Assembly: GCA_910584185.1 (NCBI GenBank)
Contig: CAJTYC010000098.1
Span: 1-7,291, forward strand
From: an uncultured Muribaculaceae bacterium
GTDB taxonomy: Bacteria; Bacteroidota; Bacteroidia; Bacteroidales; Muribaculaceae
Direction: 5' to 3'
Length of the DNA stretch: 7,291 nt
Position 1 is the stretch's first letter. The number at the start of each line of letters is the position of its first letter. A program made the position numbers and the translations under genes. Positions 1-6,196 of this stretch are shown here, one piece after another. The notes under the pieces were generated by a model. It was given only the letters and a program-made list of their open reading frames with translations, did no database searches and was not told the origin of the DNA.

Positions 1-12
1 GGTTTTTTCTTT

Positions 13-78
13 TTGTCGTTGCCGGAGGAGTTTGTTGTCGCGAAGCCGCCGGGAGGGAGGAGCCTCCGGCGACGACAA
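13..78. repeat. GC-rich inverted repeat downstream of thyA
   Basis: Arms 13-28 (TTGTCGTTGCCGGAGG) and 63-78 are complementary at 15 of 16 positions, around a 34-nt centre that contains TCGCGA. As plus-strand RNA the odd position (20/71) is a U-G wobble, so the stem is continuous; as minus-strand RNA it is an A-C mismatch. On the minus strand the stem is followed by AAAGAAAAAACC, not a U-tract, so it is not a canonical terminator of thyA. No start codon or coherent reading frame was found in 1-114. The element may separate thyA from a further gene. Confidence 0.75.
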
Positions 79-114
79 TGCAGTATAATGATTTGTTGCT
101 GTTTTGCGATAATG

Positions 115-909
115 TTATACTGATACTTGGCCTTTTATCGGGGGGTAGGGGTTGTAGTCTTCTATTTGGAAGTCTTCGTATTTGAAGTCTGTTATTTCTT
201 TTACTTCTGGGTTTATTTGCATCTTGGGTAGGGGGCGGGGGGTGCGTTGGAGCTGTTCGTGCACCTGTTCGAGGTGGTTGAGGTATATGTGGGCGTCGCC
301 TAAGGTGTGTATGAAGTCGCCCGGCTTCAGGCCGCATACTTGCGCCATCATCATTGTGAGGAGGGCGTAACTTGCTATGTTGAAGGGCACGCCCAAGAAG
401 CAGTCGGCGCTGCGCTGGTATAGCTGACATGATAGACGCCCTTCTGCTACGTAAAACTGGAAGAAAGCGTGGCACGGGGGGAGGTTCATGTTGTCGAGGT
501 CGGCGACATTCCATGACGACACTATTATGCGCCTTGAGTCGGGGTTGTGCTTCAGGTCGTGTACGGCTTGGGCTATCTGGTCTATTCCCTTGCCGTCGTA
601 ACCGGGCCATGAACGCCATTGGTAGCCGTAGATGTGGCCGAGGTCTCCGTCGGGGTCTGCCCATTCGTTCCAGATGCGCACACCGTTTTCCTGAAGGTAG
701 TGCACGTTGGTGTCGCCTTTCAGAAACCATAGCAGTTCGTGGATTATGCTCTTGAGGTGCACCTTCTTGGTGGTGAGCAGCGGGAAGCCCTCTTCGAGGT
801 TGAAGCGCATCTGATAGCCGAAAGTGGATATTGTGCCGGTGCCGGTGCGGTCGTGCTTTTGCACACCGTCGGCGAGGATGTGGCGTAGCAGGTCGAGATA
901 TTGTTTCAT
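115..909 (-). CDS. thyA: Thymidylate synthase ThyA
   Basis: This enzyme makes dTMP from dUMP in the cytoplasm, using 5,10-methylenetetrahydrofolate as carbon donor and reductant and releasing dihydrofolate. The 264-residue product has the same length and residue numbering as E. coli ThyA: Arg21, Glu58, Trp80, Arg126-Arg127, catalytic Cys146 in LPPCHAFFQFYV, Arg166 in QRSAD, Asn177, and His207/Tyr209 in HIY. No key residue is missing. The frame stays open 35 codons upstream, but that extension overlaps the preceding gene and has no family similarity. The ATG before KQYLDLL is therefore the start, and it lies 2 nt after the stop of the polyferredoxin gene (TGATAATG), which suggests translational coupling. 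Dihydrofolate reductase, often the next gene in Bacteroidetes, is not visible in the remaining 114 nt. Identification is near certain. Confidence 0.98.
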   Translation of the reverse strand: MKQYLDLLRHILADGVQKHDRTGTGTISTFGYQMRFNLEEGFPLLTTKKVHLKSIIHELLWFLKGDTNVHYLQENGVRIWNEWADPDGDLGHIYGYQWRSWPGYDGKGIDQIAQAVHDLKHNPDSRRIIVSSWNVADLDNMNLPPCHAFFQFYVAEGRLSCQLYQRSADCFLGVPFNIASYALLTMMMAQVCGLKPGDFIHTLGDAHIYLNHLEQVHEQLQRTPRPLPKMQINPEVKEITDFKYEDFQIEDYNPYPPIKGQVSV

Positions 910-911
910 TA

Positions 912-1718
912 TCAGGCTTTGTTTACTATTGGGGTGGTGGGTCGGTTGCGGTTTGGCTGGTACTTGATAGCCCCGGTTGGGCAGTCGGCCACGCAGGTGA
1001 AGCATCGTACGCACCGTTGGTTATCTATTATGCGGTCTTTGGTGCTGATGCACTGCGCACGGCAGTTTTCCTCGCATTTGCCGCAGCTTATGCACTTGTC
1101 GGGGTCGAGTTCGATGCGCATCACGGAGTATTTCTGCACATATCCGAGTGCAGTGCCGAGGGGGCAGAAACGTGTGCAGAACTCGCGGCCATGCCATAGT
1201 GATAGAATGGCGATGATGATCAGCGAGAGTATGCCGATGGCTGCACCTACAGCCGCTCCTATGCCGATGCTGCCCCAGGTGGAGAGTGCAAGTTCGGGAT
1301 GAACCGCTGATGCAGCGTTGCGGGCAATGTTCCACGGCTCTATGACGAAAGGCACAGCGACAATGCCTACGACCACGCATAGCAGATAGACCCAGAGTAT
1401 GTGTATGGTCCAGGGGGCGCGTGCGCGGTAGCGGAAAGGCTTGTTGAGCCGCGGGGAACGGCGGCGCAGGCGCAGGAATAGGTCGGAAAAGGTGCCGATG
1501 GGGCATGCTGTGGAGCAGTATACGCGACCCAAGAGGAAAGTGATGACGAGCCACGTGAGAGAAAGGAGAGCAGTGGCAGAGGCAGAGGAGAGTACGATCT
1601 GGAGTTGGTATGCAGCACGGGCCATAGGATGCACGTGCGGCCCTATCAAGAGGCAGGCCGCACAGGCTGCGAAGAAAAGGGCAGCCAGCATGATCCGTAT
1701 GGCCCGAAGCTGTTTCAA
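912..1718 (-). CDS. NapH/YccM-like membrane polyferredoxin (4Fe-4S)
   Basis: This is a predicted inner-membrane iron-sulfur protein of 268 residues that probably carries electrons between membrane and cytoplasmic partners. Four hydrophobic segments are visible (about 5-27, 40-63, 105-126, 148-174). Two CxxxCPxG motifs typical of the NapH/NosR/CcoG group follow segments 2 and 4 (Cys68/Cys72 and Cys181/Cys185). The C-terminus has two ferredoxin-type clusters: Cys209/212/215/219, without the usual following Pro, and Cys236/239/242/246, with CP. The start used is TTG at 1718, directly after an in-frame TAG, because it gives the basic N-terminus (KQLRAIRI) expected before the first membrane segment. 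The alternative is ATG at 1691, giving 259 residues. The gene lies 23 nt downstream of yidC and 2 nt upstream of thyA. Its redox partner and substrate are unknown, and no nitrate or nitrous oxide reductase gene is nearby. Confidence 0.88.
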   Translation of the reverse strand: MKQLRAIRIMLAALFFAACAACLLIGPHVHPMARAAYQLQIVLSSASATALLSLTWLVITFLLGRVYCSTACPIGTFSDLFLRLRRRSPRLNKPFRYRARAPWTIHILWVYLLCVVVGIVAVPFVIEPWNIARNAASAVHPELALSTWGSIGIGAAVGAAIGILSLIIIAILSLWHGREFCTRFCPLGTALGYVQKYSVMRIELDPDKCISCGKCEENCRAQCISTKDRIIDNQRCVRCFTCVADCPTGAIKYQPNRNRPTTPIVNKA

Positions 1719-1741
1719 CTAATAATTAATAATTAATTGAA

Positions 1742-3838
1742 TCACCTGCGACGGCCTTGCTGCTTCTGCTGTTCGCGGAGCATGGCCTGCTGCTGGCGCT
1801 GCATCTCCTCGAGGCGAGCCATGAAGCCGGATTTCTTTTTCGGTTTCTTGGCGTTCTCCTTCATCTTAGCGCGTACTTTATCCTCTTTGATGATGAAGCG
1901 GAAAGAGTAAGTCTGCACTATGGTGATGAGGAGCGAGAGGAAATAGTAGTATGAGAGACCGGCGGCATAGTTGTTGAAGAATACCATGAACATGACCGGC
2001 ATCAGATACATCATCCACTTCATGCCCGGCATTGTGTTCGCCTGGTTCTGAGTGTTGAGATAGGTGTAAATGATGTTGGTGGCGGTCATGAGGAGGCAGA
2101 AGAGAGAGATGTGATTGCCGAAGTATTTGGTCACCAGCGGTATGTTGCCACTCCAAGATATTATGGCATCGGGAGCCGAGAGGTCGTGTGCCCAGAGGAA
2201 CGACTCGCCGCGCAGCTCGATGCAAGAGGGGAAGAAGGCAAACATTGCGATAAGCACAGGCATCTGCAGGAGCATCGGGAGACATCCCGACATCGGGTTG
2301 GCTCCGGCGCTGCTGTAGAGCTGCATAGTCTTCTGCTGGCGAATCATGGCGTTCTCAGTGCCGGGATACTTGTCGTTGATAGCCTTGATTTCGGGTGCGA
2401 GCACGCGCATCACAGCCTGCGAGCGGTAAGACTTGTAGGTGAGGGGGAAGAGAATCAGCTTGATGAAGATGGTGAGGAGCAGGATTATGATACCATAATT
2501 GCTGATGAACTTGCCGAGGAAAGTGAACACCGGAATCACTACACCGGTGTTGATCCAGCGGAAGAGGGACCATCCGAGCGGGATTAGCTTGGTGAGCTTG
2601 AGATCCTCGTCGGTCTGAATCTCCTTGTCGAGGTGAGAGAGGAGCGGGTAGAGGTTCGGACCGATGAAGAGGGAGAAATTGGCCGGGTTAGTGCTGTTCC
2701 AGTCATAGTCGTTGCTTACGGCCTCAGCCTGGAAGCTCTTCAGGTAGTCAGAACCCTGGAGCACATTGCTGCTGAAGTCGGCCGTGTTGAAAGCACGGTC
2801 GGCCACCATCACTGTAGAGAAGAACTGGTTCTTGAAAGCAATCCACTTGATCTTGGCCAGACGTTCCTCCTTGTCATTCTTATTCTCATTGAGGTTTTCT
2901 ACGGAGCCGCCGGCAAACTTGTAATAGAGGCCAGAGTTGCGCTCCTCAAACATGCGACCCTGCTCCTGGCGGTGGAGATCCTGAGTCCATGAGAAGCCGA
3001 GGTTGCGGTTGTTGGACTGCACCAGAGCGGCCATATTCTTCTGCACCACTCTCATGCGCACCACATAACTGTCGCCCTTGGCGAGAGTATATTCAATGCC
3101 CCAATATGCATCGTCGGCAAACTTCAGGGCCATGCGCACCGTAGAGTCATTTAGCTGCTCCGGGGTGAAATAGAGCTCGGCGGTCTCGATGGGCTGCGGG
3201 AGCGGGAGCTTGAAATTGAAAGTATTCTTGTCGCCTTCAAACATCACCACGTTGCGCTTCTCCTTCTTGGTTTCATCGGCATTATATTCCGTGAAATACT
3301 TCTTTAGGGTGGCCTTGGTTATTGAGCCTGACTTCGAGTTCAGTTCGAGGGCGAGCACATCATTTTCGAGCTTGACGGCTTGGGGAGTTCCGCTGAGGAA
3401 ATGGGCGAAACGTCCATATTTGCCGAGAGCTGCGGAAGCCTCGCGCACCATCGCTATGGCCTTGCGCTGCTCCGCGACGGTCATCTTTGAAGTGTCGCCG
3501 GCCACAATGTCGGCCCAGGCGATATCGCGGCCGCTCACCGTCACGGAGCCCGTTATAGAGTCGCCGCGGAGGGTGAGGTTCATGCCATTCTGGTTGAGGG
3601 TATAAGAGCGGAGAGAGTCAGCGCCGAGCTGCATTGTGCCGTTGGCGGTGATATTCTGCACGAGCCACTCGCGCTCAGTGGGCGAGAGGGCGTCGACGGT
3701 GGTGGCAACCGGGGTCTCCGTGGTGACATCCGGGTTGGGCGCATCATTCTGCTGCGGCTGCTCCTTGGGGGTGAGCCACATGAACACGATGAAGACGAGC
3801 GTCATCAGCAACAGTGCGTTAAGTGAACGTTTGTCCAT
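1742..3838 (-). CDS. yidC: Membrane protein insertase YidC (Oxa1 family)
   Basis: YidC inserts and folds inner-membrane proteins, alone or with the Sec translocon. The 698-residue product begins with an N-terminal membrane anchor (about 7-23). A Thr/Pro-rich linker and a long periplasmic beta domain follow to about residue 410, and the conserved five-helix insertase core spans about 420-650. Core hallmarks include FPLTYKSYRSQAVMRVLAPEI, NPMSGCLPMLLQMPV (about 514-528), FLWAHDLSAPD and the MPVMFMVFF helix. The hydrophilic-groove position that is Arg in E. coli appears to be Lys460 (IKLILFPLT), a conservative change. The tail (about 650-698) is rich in Lys, Arg and Gln, which would suit ribosome contact. 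From memory, Bacteroidetes YidC proteins are nearer 600-650 residues; the excess seems to lie in the segment around 50-145. The gene follows a 190-nt gap with consensus promoters and leads an apparent operon with the polyferredoxin and thyA. Confidence 0.97.
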   Translation of the reverse strand: MDKRSLNALLLMTLVFIVFMWLTPKEQPQQNDAPNPDVTTETPVATTVDALSPTEREWLVQNITANGTMQLGADSLRSYTLNQNGMNLTLRGDSITGSVTVSGRDIAWADIVAGDTSKMTVAEQRKAIAMVREASAALGKYGRFAHFLSGTPQAVKLENDVLALELNSKSGSITKATLKKYFTEYNADETKKEKRNVVMFEGDKNTFNFKLPLPQPIETAELYFTPEQLNDSTVRMALKFADDAYWGIEYTLAKGDSYVVRMRVVQKNMAALVQSNNRNLGFSWTQDLHRQEQGRMFEERNSGLYYKFAGGSVENLNENKNDKEERLAKIKWIAFKNQFFSTVMVADRAFNTADFSSNVLQGSDYLKSFQAEAVSNDYDWNSTNPANFSLFIGPNLYPLLSHLDKEIQTDEDLKLTKLIPLGWSLFRWINTGVVIPVFTFLGKFISNYGIIILLLTIFIKLILFPLTYKSYRSQAVMRVLAPEIKAINDKYPGTENAMIRQQKTMQLYSSAGANPMSGCLPMLLQMPVLIAMFAFFPSCIELRGESFLWAHDLSAPDAIISWSGNIPLVTKYFGNHISLFCLLMTATNIIYTYLNTQNQANTMPGMKWMMYLMPVMFMVFFNNYAAGLSYYYFLSLLITIVQTYSFRFIIKEDKVRAKMKENAKKPKKKSGFMARLEEMQRQQQAMLREQQKQQGRRR

Positions 3839-3887
3839 TGTATCTACTTAGGTCTTTGGGTTTTATGATTTTACAAGCTAATATGGG

Positions 3888-3917
3888 GGTATGCACATGC
3901 AGGTGCATGTGCATACC
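3888..3917 (-). repeat. 30-bp palindrome in the yidC leader
   Basis: Two perfect 14-bp arms, GGTATGCACATGCA and its reverse complement on the minus strand, are separated by only 2 nt. The palindrome begins where the predicted proximal transcript begins, so it could form a 5'-terminal RNA hairpin or be an operator covering the start site. The minus-strand sequence after it (CCCATATTAGC) has no U-tract, so it is not a typical terminator of the upstream acyltransferase gene. Confidence 0.85.
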
Positions 3918-3923
3918 AACTTG

Positions 3924-3955
3924 CAAATTTAATCAGAAATAAGTGAACGTGCAAA
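3924..3955 (-). promoter_or_regulatory. yidC proximal promoter, Bacteroidetes consensus
   Basis: On the minus strand TTTG (3955-3952) is followed after exactly 20 nt by TAAATTTG (3931-3924). This matches the Bacteroidetes primary sigma consensus TTTG-N19-21-TAnnTTTG at every fixed base. Transcription would start a few bases further on, around 3916-3920, giving a leader of roughly 80 nt before the yidC ATG. The start site itself is inferred. Confidence 0.72.
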
Positions 3956-3982
3956 TATATTTTCGCTAATCAGCAGCGGAAA
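3952..3982 (-). promoter_or_regulatory. yidC distal promoter overlapping the proximal one
   Basis: On the minus strand TTTC (3982-3979) lies 19 nt before TATATTTG (3959-3952), a perfect TAnnTTTG -7 box with a three-of-four -33 box. The TTTG of this -7 box doubles as the -33 box of the proximal promoter, so RNA polymerase could not occupy both at once. The flanks of the two -7 boxes are also alike (TTTGCACGTT and TTTGCAAGTT). Confidence 0.5.
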
Positions 3983-4028
3983 GTTTCCGAGAGTTTCCAA
4001 TAAGAAGTGCGACTGATGTTTAGATGCG

Positions 4029-4850
4029 TCAGTGATATAATGCTTGTCGCAGCGAAGCGGCGATATCGGCGGGCGACTCGCCGGCCTTGATGCGGTCGCG
4101 GAGAGACTGCCACTTAATGGGCGGGAGGAAATTTATCGCAAACTTCTTGCCGCTTGCCTCGCAGAGTTCGGCGGGGAGCATGGCCTGCTCCAGGTTTACC
4201 TTCAGTCCCGACTTCTTGCGCCACCTCGCGAATTGGTAGAACTTCGGGCGGTTCAGGCCGTCGAAGCGCATTAGGATGATGTCGCGCTGATACTGCACAG
4301 CCTTCTGCACGAACGACTTGTGCCACTCCAAGTCGCGAATCGAGCCATCATCATGCAGACGCGACACGAGACCGGCCGGAAAGATTATGACCTGCTTGTC
4401 AGACTCATAGGTGTCGGCTATTGCAGCGGCTGCGGCGCGTCCCTGCGAGCCATACTTATTGATGGGTAGGAACACAGTGCGGAGCGGCTCCACGTGCATA
4501 AGGAGGTCATTGACGAGAAAGCGGATATTGTCGTCGCCATAGAGCTCTCCGAGCACCTTGACGATGCCCATGCCGTCGAGGCCGCCGAGCGGATGGTTTG
4601 ATGCGAAGATGAAGCGGCCCTCGGCGGGGATATTCTCGAGGCCTCGGACCTCGAGGGTGATGCCGAGCGTGTCATAGATGGCCTTGGAGAACGCGCTGCC
4701 GGTGGCCGGATAAGTGATGCGCAGCAGTTCATTGAGGCGGTCCTGTCGGATCAGCTTCTCGAGGCGGCGGAGCAGGAAGCCGGGAATCAGCTTCCCCTTC
4801 CAGCCCCGGACCCTGGAGCGGATTATGCCGGTCAAGTCAATCTGAAGCAT
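4029..4850 (-). CDS. PlsC-like lipid acyltransferase (NHPLGGLDG type)
   Basis: This is a 273-residue member of the glycerolipid O-acyltransferase superfamily, expected to pass an acyl chain to a lipid hydroxyl at the inner membrane. The catalytic motif is N85-H86-PLGGL-D92, so His and Asp are five residues apart, not the four of the classic NHx4D motif. The phosphate-binding motif is FPAGLVSR (157-164) in place of FPEGT. These features point to the branch often labelled 'putative hemolysin' or OlsF-like, which to my recollection includes enzymes acylating ornithine or glycine lipids. A GlsA-like role is therefore possible, but a lysophosphatidate acyltransferase role is not excluded, and no GlsB-like N-acyltransferase gene is in the window. 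There is no clear membrane helix. The start is ATG at 4850, since an in-frame TAG lies 12 nt upstream inside the tandem repeat. It probably shares an mRNA with obgE. Confidence 0.85.
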   Translation of the reverse strand: MLQIDLTGIIRSRVRGWKGKLIPGFLLRRLEKLIRQDRLNELLRITYPATGSAFSKAIYDTLGITLEVRGLENIPAEGRFIFASNHPLGGLDGMGIVKVLGELYGDDNIRFLVNDLLMHVEPLRTVFLPINKYGSQGRAAAAAIADTYESDKQVIIFPAGLVSRLHDDGSIRDLEWHKSFVQKAVQYQRDIILMRFDGLNRPKFYQFARWRKKSGLKVNLEQAMLPAELCEASGKKFAINFLPPIKWQSLRDRIKAGESPADIAASLRQALYH

Positions 4851-4852
4851 GA

Positions 4853-4914
4853 GGTAATAGGTCTAATGGGTCTAATAGGTCTAATGGGTCTAATGGGTCT
4901 AATGGGTCTAATGG
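4853..4914. repeat. 9-bp tandem repeat, six copies, between obgE and the acyltransferase gene
   Basis: Six head-to-tail copies of GTCTAATGG occupy 4861-4914 on the plus strand; the second copy reads GTCTAATAG. They are preceded at 4853-4860 by GGTAATAG, which looks like a shortened copy. The array fills almost the whole 66-nt gap, ending 2 nt from the obgE stop and 2 nt from the acyltransferase ATG. It therefore forms the translation initiation region of the acyltransferase gene. Each copy supplies a TAG in that gene's frame, so it does not extend the protein. Confidence 0.93.
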
Positions 4915-4916
4915 GG

Positions 4917-6089
4917 TTAGTTATTTACGGAAGATTCTTCGTCCCAGAACTCATCTTCCCAGTCTTCGTCGGTCTCGAGGTTGAGATCGTCTTCATCTTC
5001 TATCGGTTCCGGCTCGAAGATGAAATTGTCTTCCTCGGCCACGCGGTGTCTTATGTCGAGCGGGCGGTGGGTTATTGCGTAGTCGGTCTGGTTGTCCTCG
5101 GAGGTTATTTCTCTCCAGAGGAGGTCCTTGAGTTCGGGGATGCCCTGGCCTGTCACTGCCGATATGAAGATTGTAGGGCAATCGTCGGGTAGGGTTTTGG
5201 CTATTTCCTCGCGAAGTTCGTCGTCGAGCATATCGGACTTGCTTATGGCGAGCACCCTGCTCTTTGTGGCGAGGTCGGGGTTGAACTCACGCACCTCGTT
5301 GAGGAGTATATTGTAATCCTTGGCGATGTCGTCGGAGTCTGCCGGCACCATGAATAGCAGCACGGCATTGCGCTCGATGTGGCGGAGGAATCGGAGACCG
5401 AGACCTTTGCCCTCGGCGGCGCCCTCAATGATGCCCGGTATGTCGGCCATCACGAAGGAGCGGTCACCACGGTAGCTCACGATGCCGAGCTGTGGCTCCA
5501 TGGTGGTGAAGGGGTAGTCGGCCACCTTCGGTTTGGCGGCAGATACAGCAGCGAGCAGGGTAGACTTGCCGGCGTTAGGGAAGCCCACGAGACCTACGTC
5601 GCCGAGCAGTTTCAGCTCGAGCACCACAGCCTTCTCGATAGAAGGTTGGCCCGGCTGGGCATATCTTGGGGCGCGGTTGGTCGATGTGGCGAAATGCACA
5701 TTGCCGAGCCCACCCTTGCCACCGCGGAGCAGATAAATCTCCTCGCCGTCGCGGGTCACCTCGCAGAGGAACTCGCCCGAGTCCGCATCGAAGACAGCGG
5801 TGCCTACCGGCACCTCGATGATTCGGTCTTCTCCATCCTTGCCGTGGCTACGGCCCGCGCCGCCGCTCTCGCCGTCGGTGGCGAAGATGTGGCGCTGATA
5901 GCGCAGGGGGAGGAGAGTCCACATGTGGCTACTGCCACGCAATATAATGTGGCCGCCTCGACCGCCGTCGCCCCCGTCGGGACCACCCTTGGGAATGTAT
6001 TTGGCACGATGATAATGGCGGCTGCCGGCGCCACCTTTGCCTGAGCGGCACAGGATCTTTACATAGTCTATGAAGTTGGAATCTGCCAT
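4917..6089 (-). CDS. obgE: GTPase Obg (ObgE/CgtA)
   Basis: Obg is an essential GTPase that assists late 50S ribosomal subunit maturation and links GTP/ppGpp level to growth. The 390-residue product has the glycine-rich Obg fold (about 1-160, including KGGPDGGDGGRGG). The GTPase domain follows: G1 GFPNAGKST (169-177), switch I YPFTT (192-196), G3 DIPG (216-219), G4 SKSD (283-286) and G5 SAVTG (310-314). The G4 Ser replaces the usual Asn of NKxD; I recall this as common in Bacteroidetes Obg. The C-terminus (about 351-387) is strongly acidic, as in E. coli ObgE, with no OCT or TGS domain seen. The start codon follows an A-rich leader without a Shine-Dalgarno sequence. Related 9-bp tandem repeats lie on both sides of the gene. 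The neighbours are a WYL regulator upstream and an acyltransferase downstream, not the adk/hpt genes I recall beside it in Bacteroides. Confidence 0.97.
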   Translation of the reverse strand: MADSNFIDYVKILCRSGKGGAGSRHYHRAKYIPKGGPDGGDGGRGGHIILRGSSHMWTLLPLRYQRHIFATDGESGGAGRSHGKDGEDRIIEVPVGTAVFDADSGEFLCEVTRDGEEIYLLRGGKGGLGNVHFATSTNRAPRYAQPGQPSIEKAVVLELKLLGDVGLVGFPNAGKSTLLAAVSAAKPKVADYPFTTMEPQLGIVSYRGDRSFVMADIPGIIEGAAEGKGLGLRFLRHIERNAVLLFMVPADSDDIAKDYNILLNEVREFNPDLATKSRVLAISKSDMLDDELREEIAKTLPDDCPTIFISAVTGQGIPELKDLLWREITSEDNQTDYAITHRPLDIRHRVAEEDNFIFEPEPIEDEDDLNLETDEDWEDEFWDEESSVNN

Positions 6090-6116
6090 ATTCTTTTTTC
6101 TTTTTGGGTAAATTTT

Positions 6117-6151
6117 GGTAATAGGTCTGATAGGTCTGATAGGTCTGATAG
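6117..6151. repeat. 9-bp tandem repeat, three copies, upstream of obgE
   Basis: Three perfect copies of GTCTGATAG (6125-6151) follow GGTAATAG (6117-6124), the same lead-in as the array on the other side of obgE. The unit differs from GTCTAATAG by one base. The array lies 27-62 nt upstream of the obgE start codon, inside the probable leader or the WYL-obgE intergenic RNA. Confidence 0.9.
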
Positions 6152-6196
6152 TCCTTAATTATAATAGAAAACGCTTGGTGGGACTTATTTGTTGTT

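Noticed and set aside
81..122. Inverted repeat CAGTATAA/TTATACTG at the end of thyA as a terminator
   Set aside because: The arms are only 8 bp and AT-rich with a 26-nt centre, and no U-tract follows on the minus strand.
849..857. ObgE G4 motif reading SKSD as a damaged GTPase (motif lies at residues 283-286 of the Obg gene)
   Set aside because: All other G motifs are intact, and Ser at this position is, as I recall, normal in Bacteroidetes Obg, so loss of function is not indicated.
910..1014. N-terminal extension of thyA to an upstream ATG at 1014
   Set aside because: The added 35 residues overlap the polyferredoxin gene, and the shorter form matches E. coli ThyA residue for residue in length.
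4012..4033. ACTGA/TCAGT pairing at the acyltransferase stop as a terminator
   Set aside because: The stem is 5 bp with a 12-nt loop and no U-tract, so it is too weak to call.
4853..4914. Tandem array as a CRISPR or telomere-like sequence
   Set aside because: The units are 9 bp with no spacers, and the array is short and internal to the chromosome.
4866..5192. Plus-strand frame starting MGLIGLMGLMGL
   Set aside because: Its start is the translated 9-bp repeat and the rest is antisense to the 3' end of obgE. It has no family character of its own.
5379..6044. Long plus-strand open frame of 221 codons antisense to obgE
   Set aside because: It mirrors the GC-rich, glycine-rich codons of obgE. 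The opposite frame has complete Obg motifs and this one shows none.
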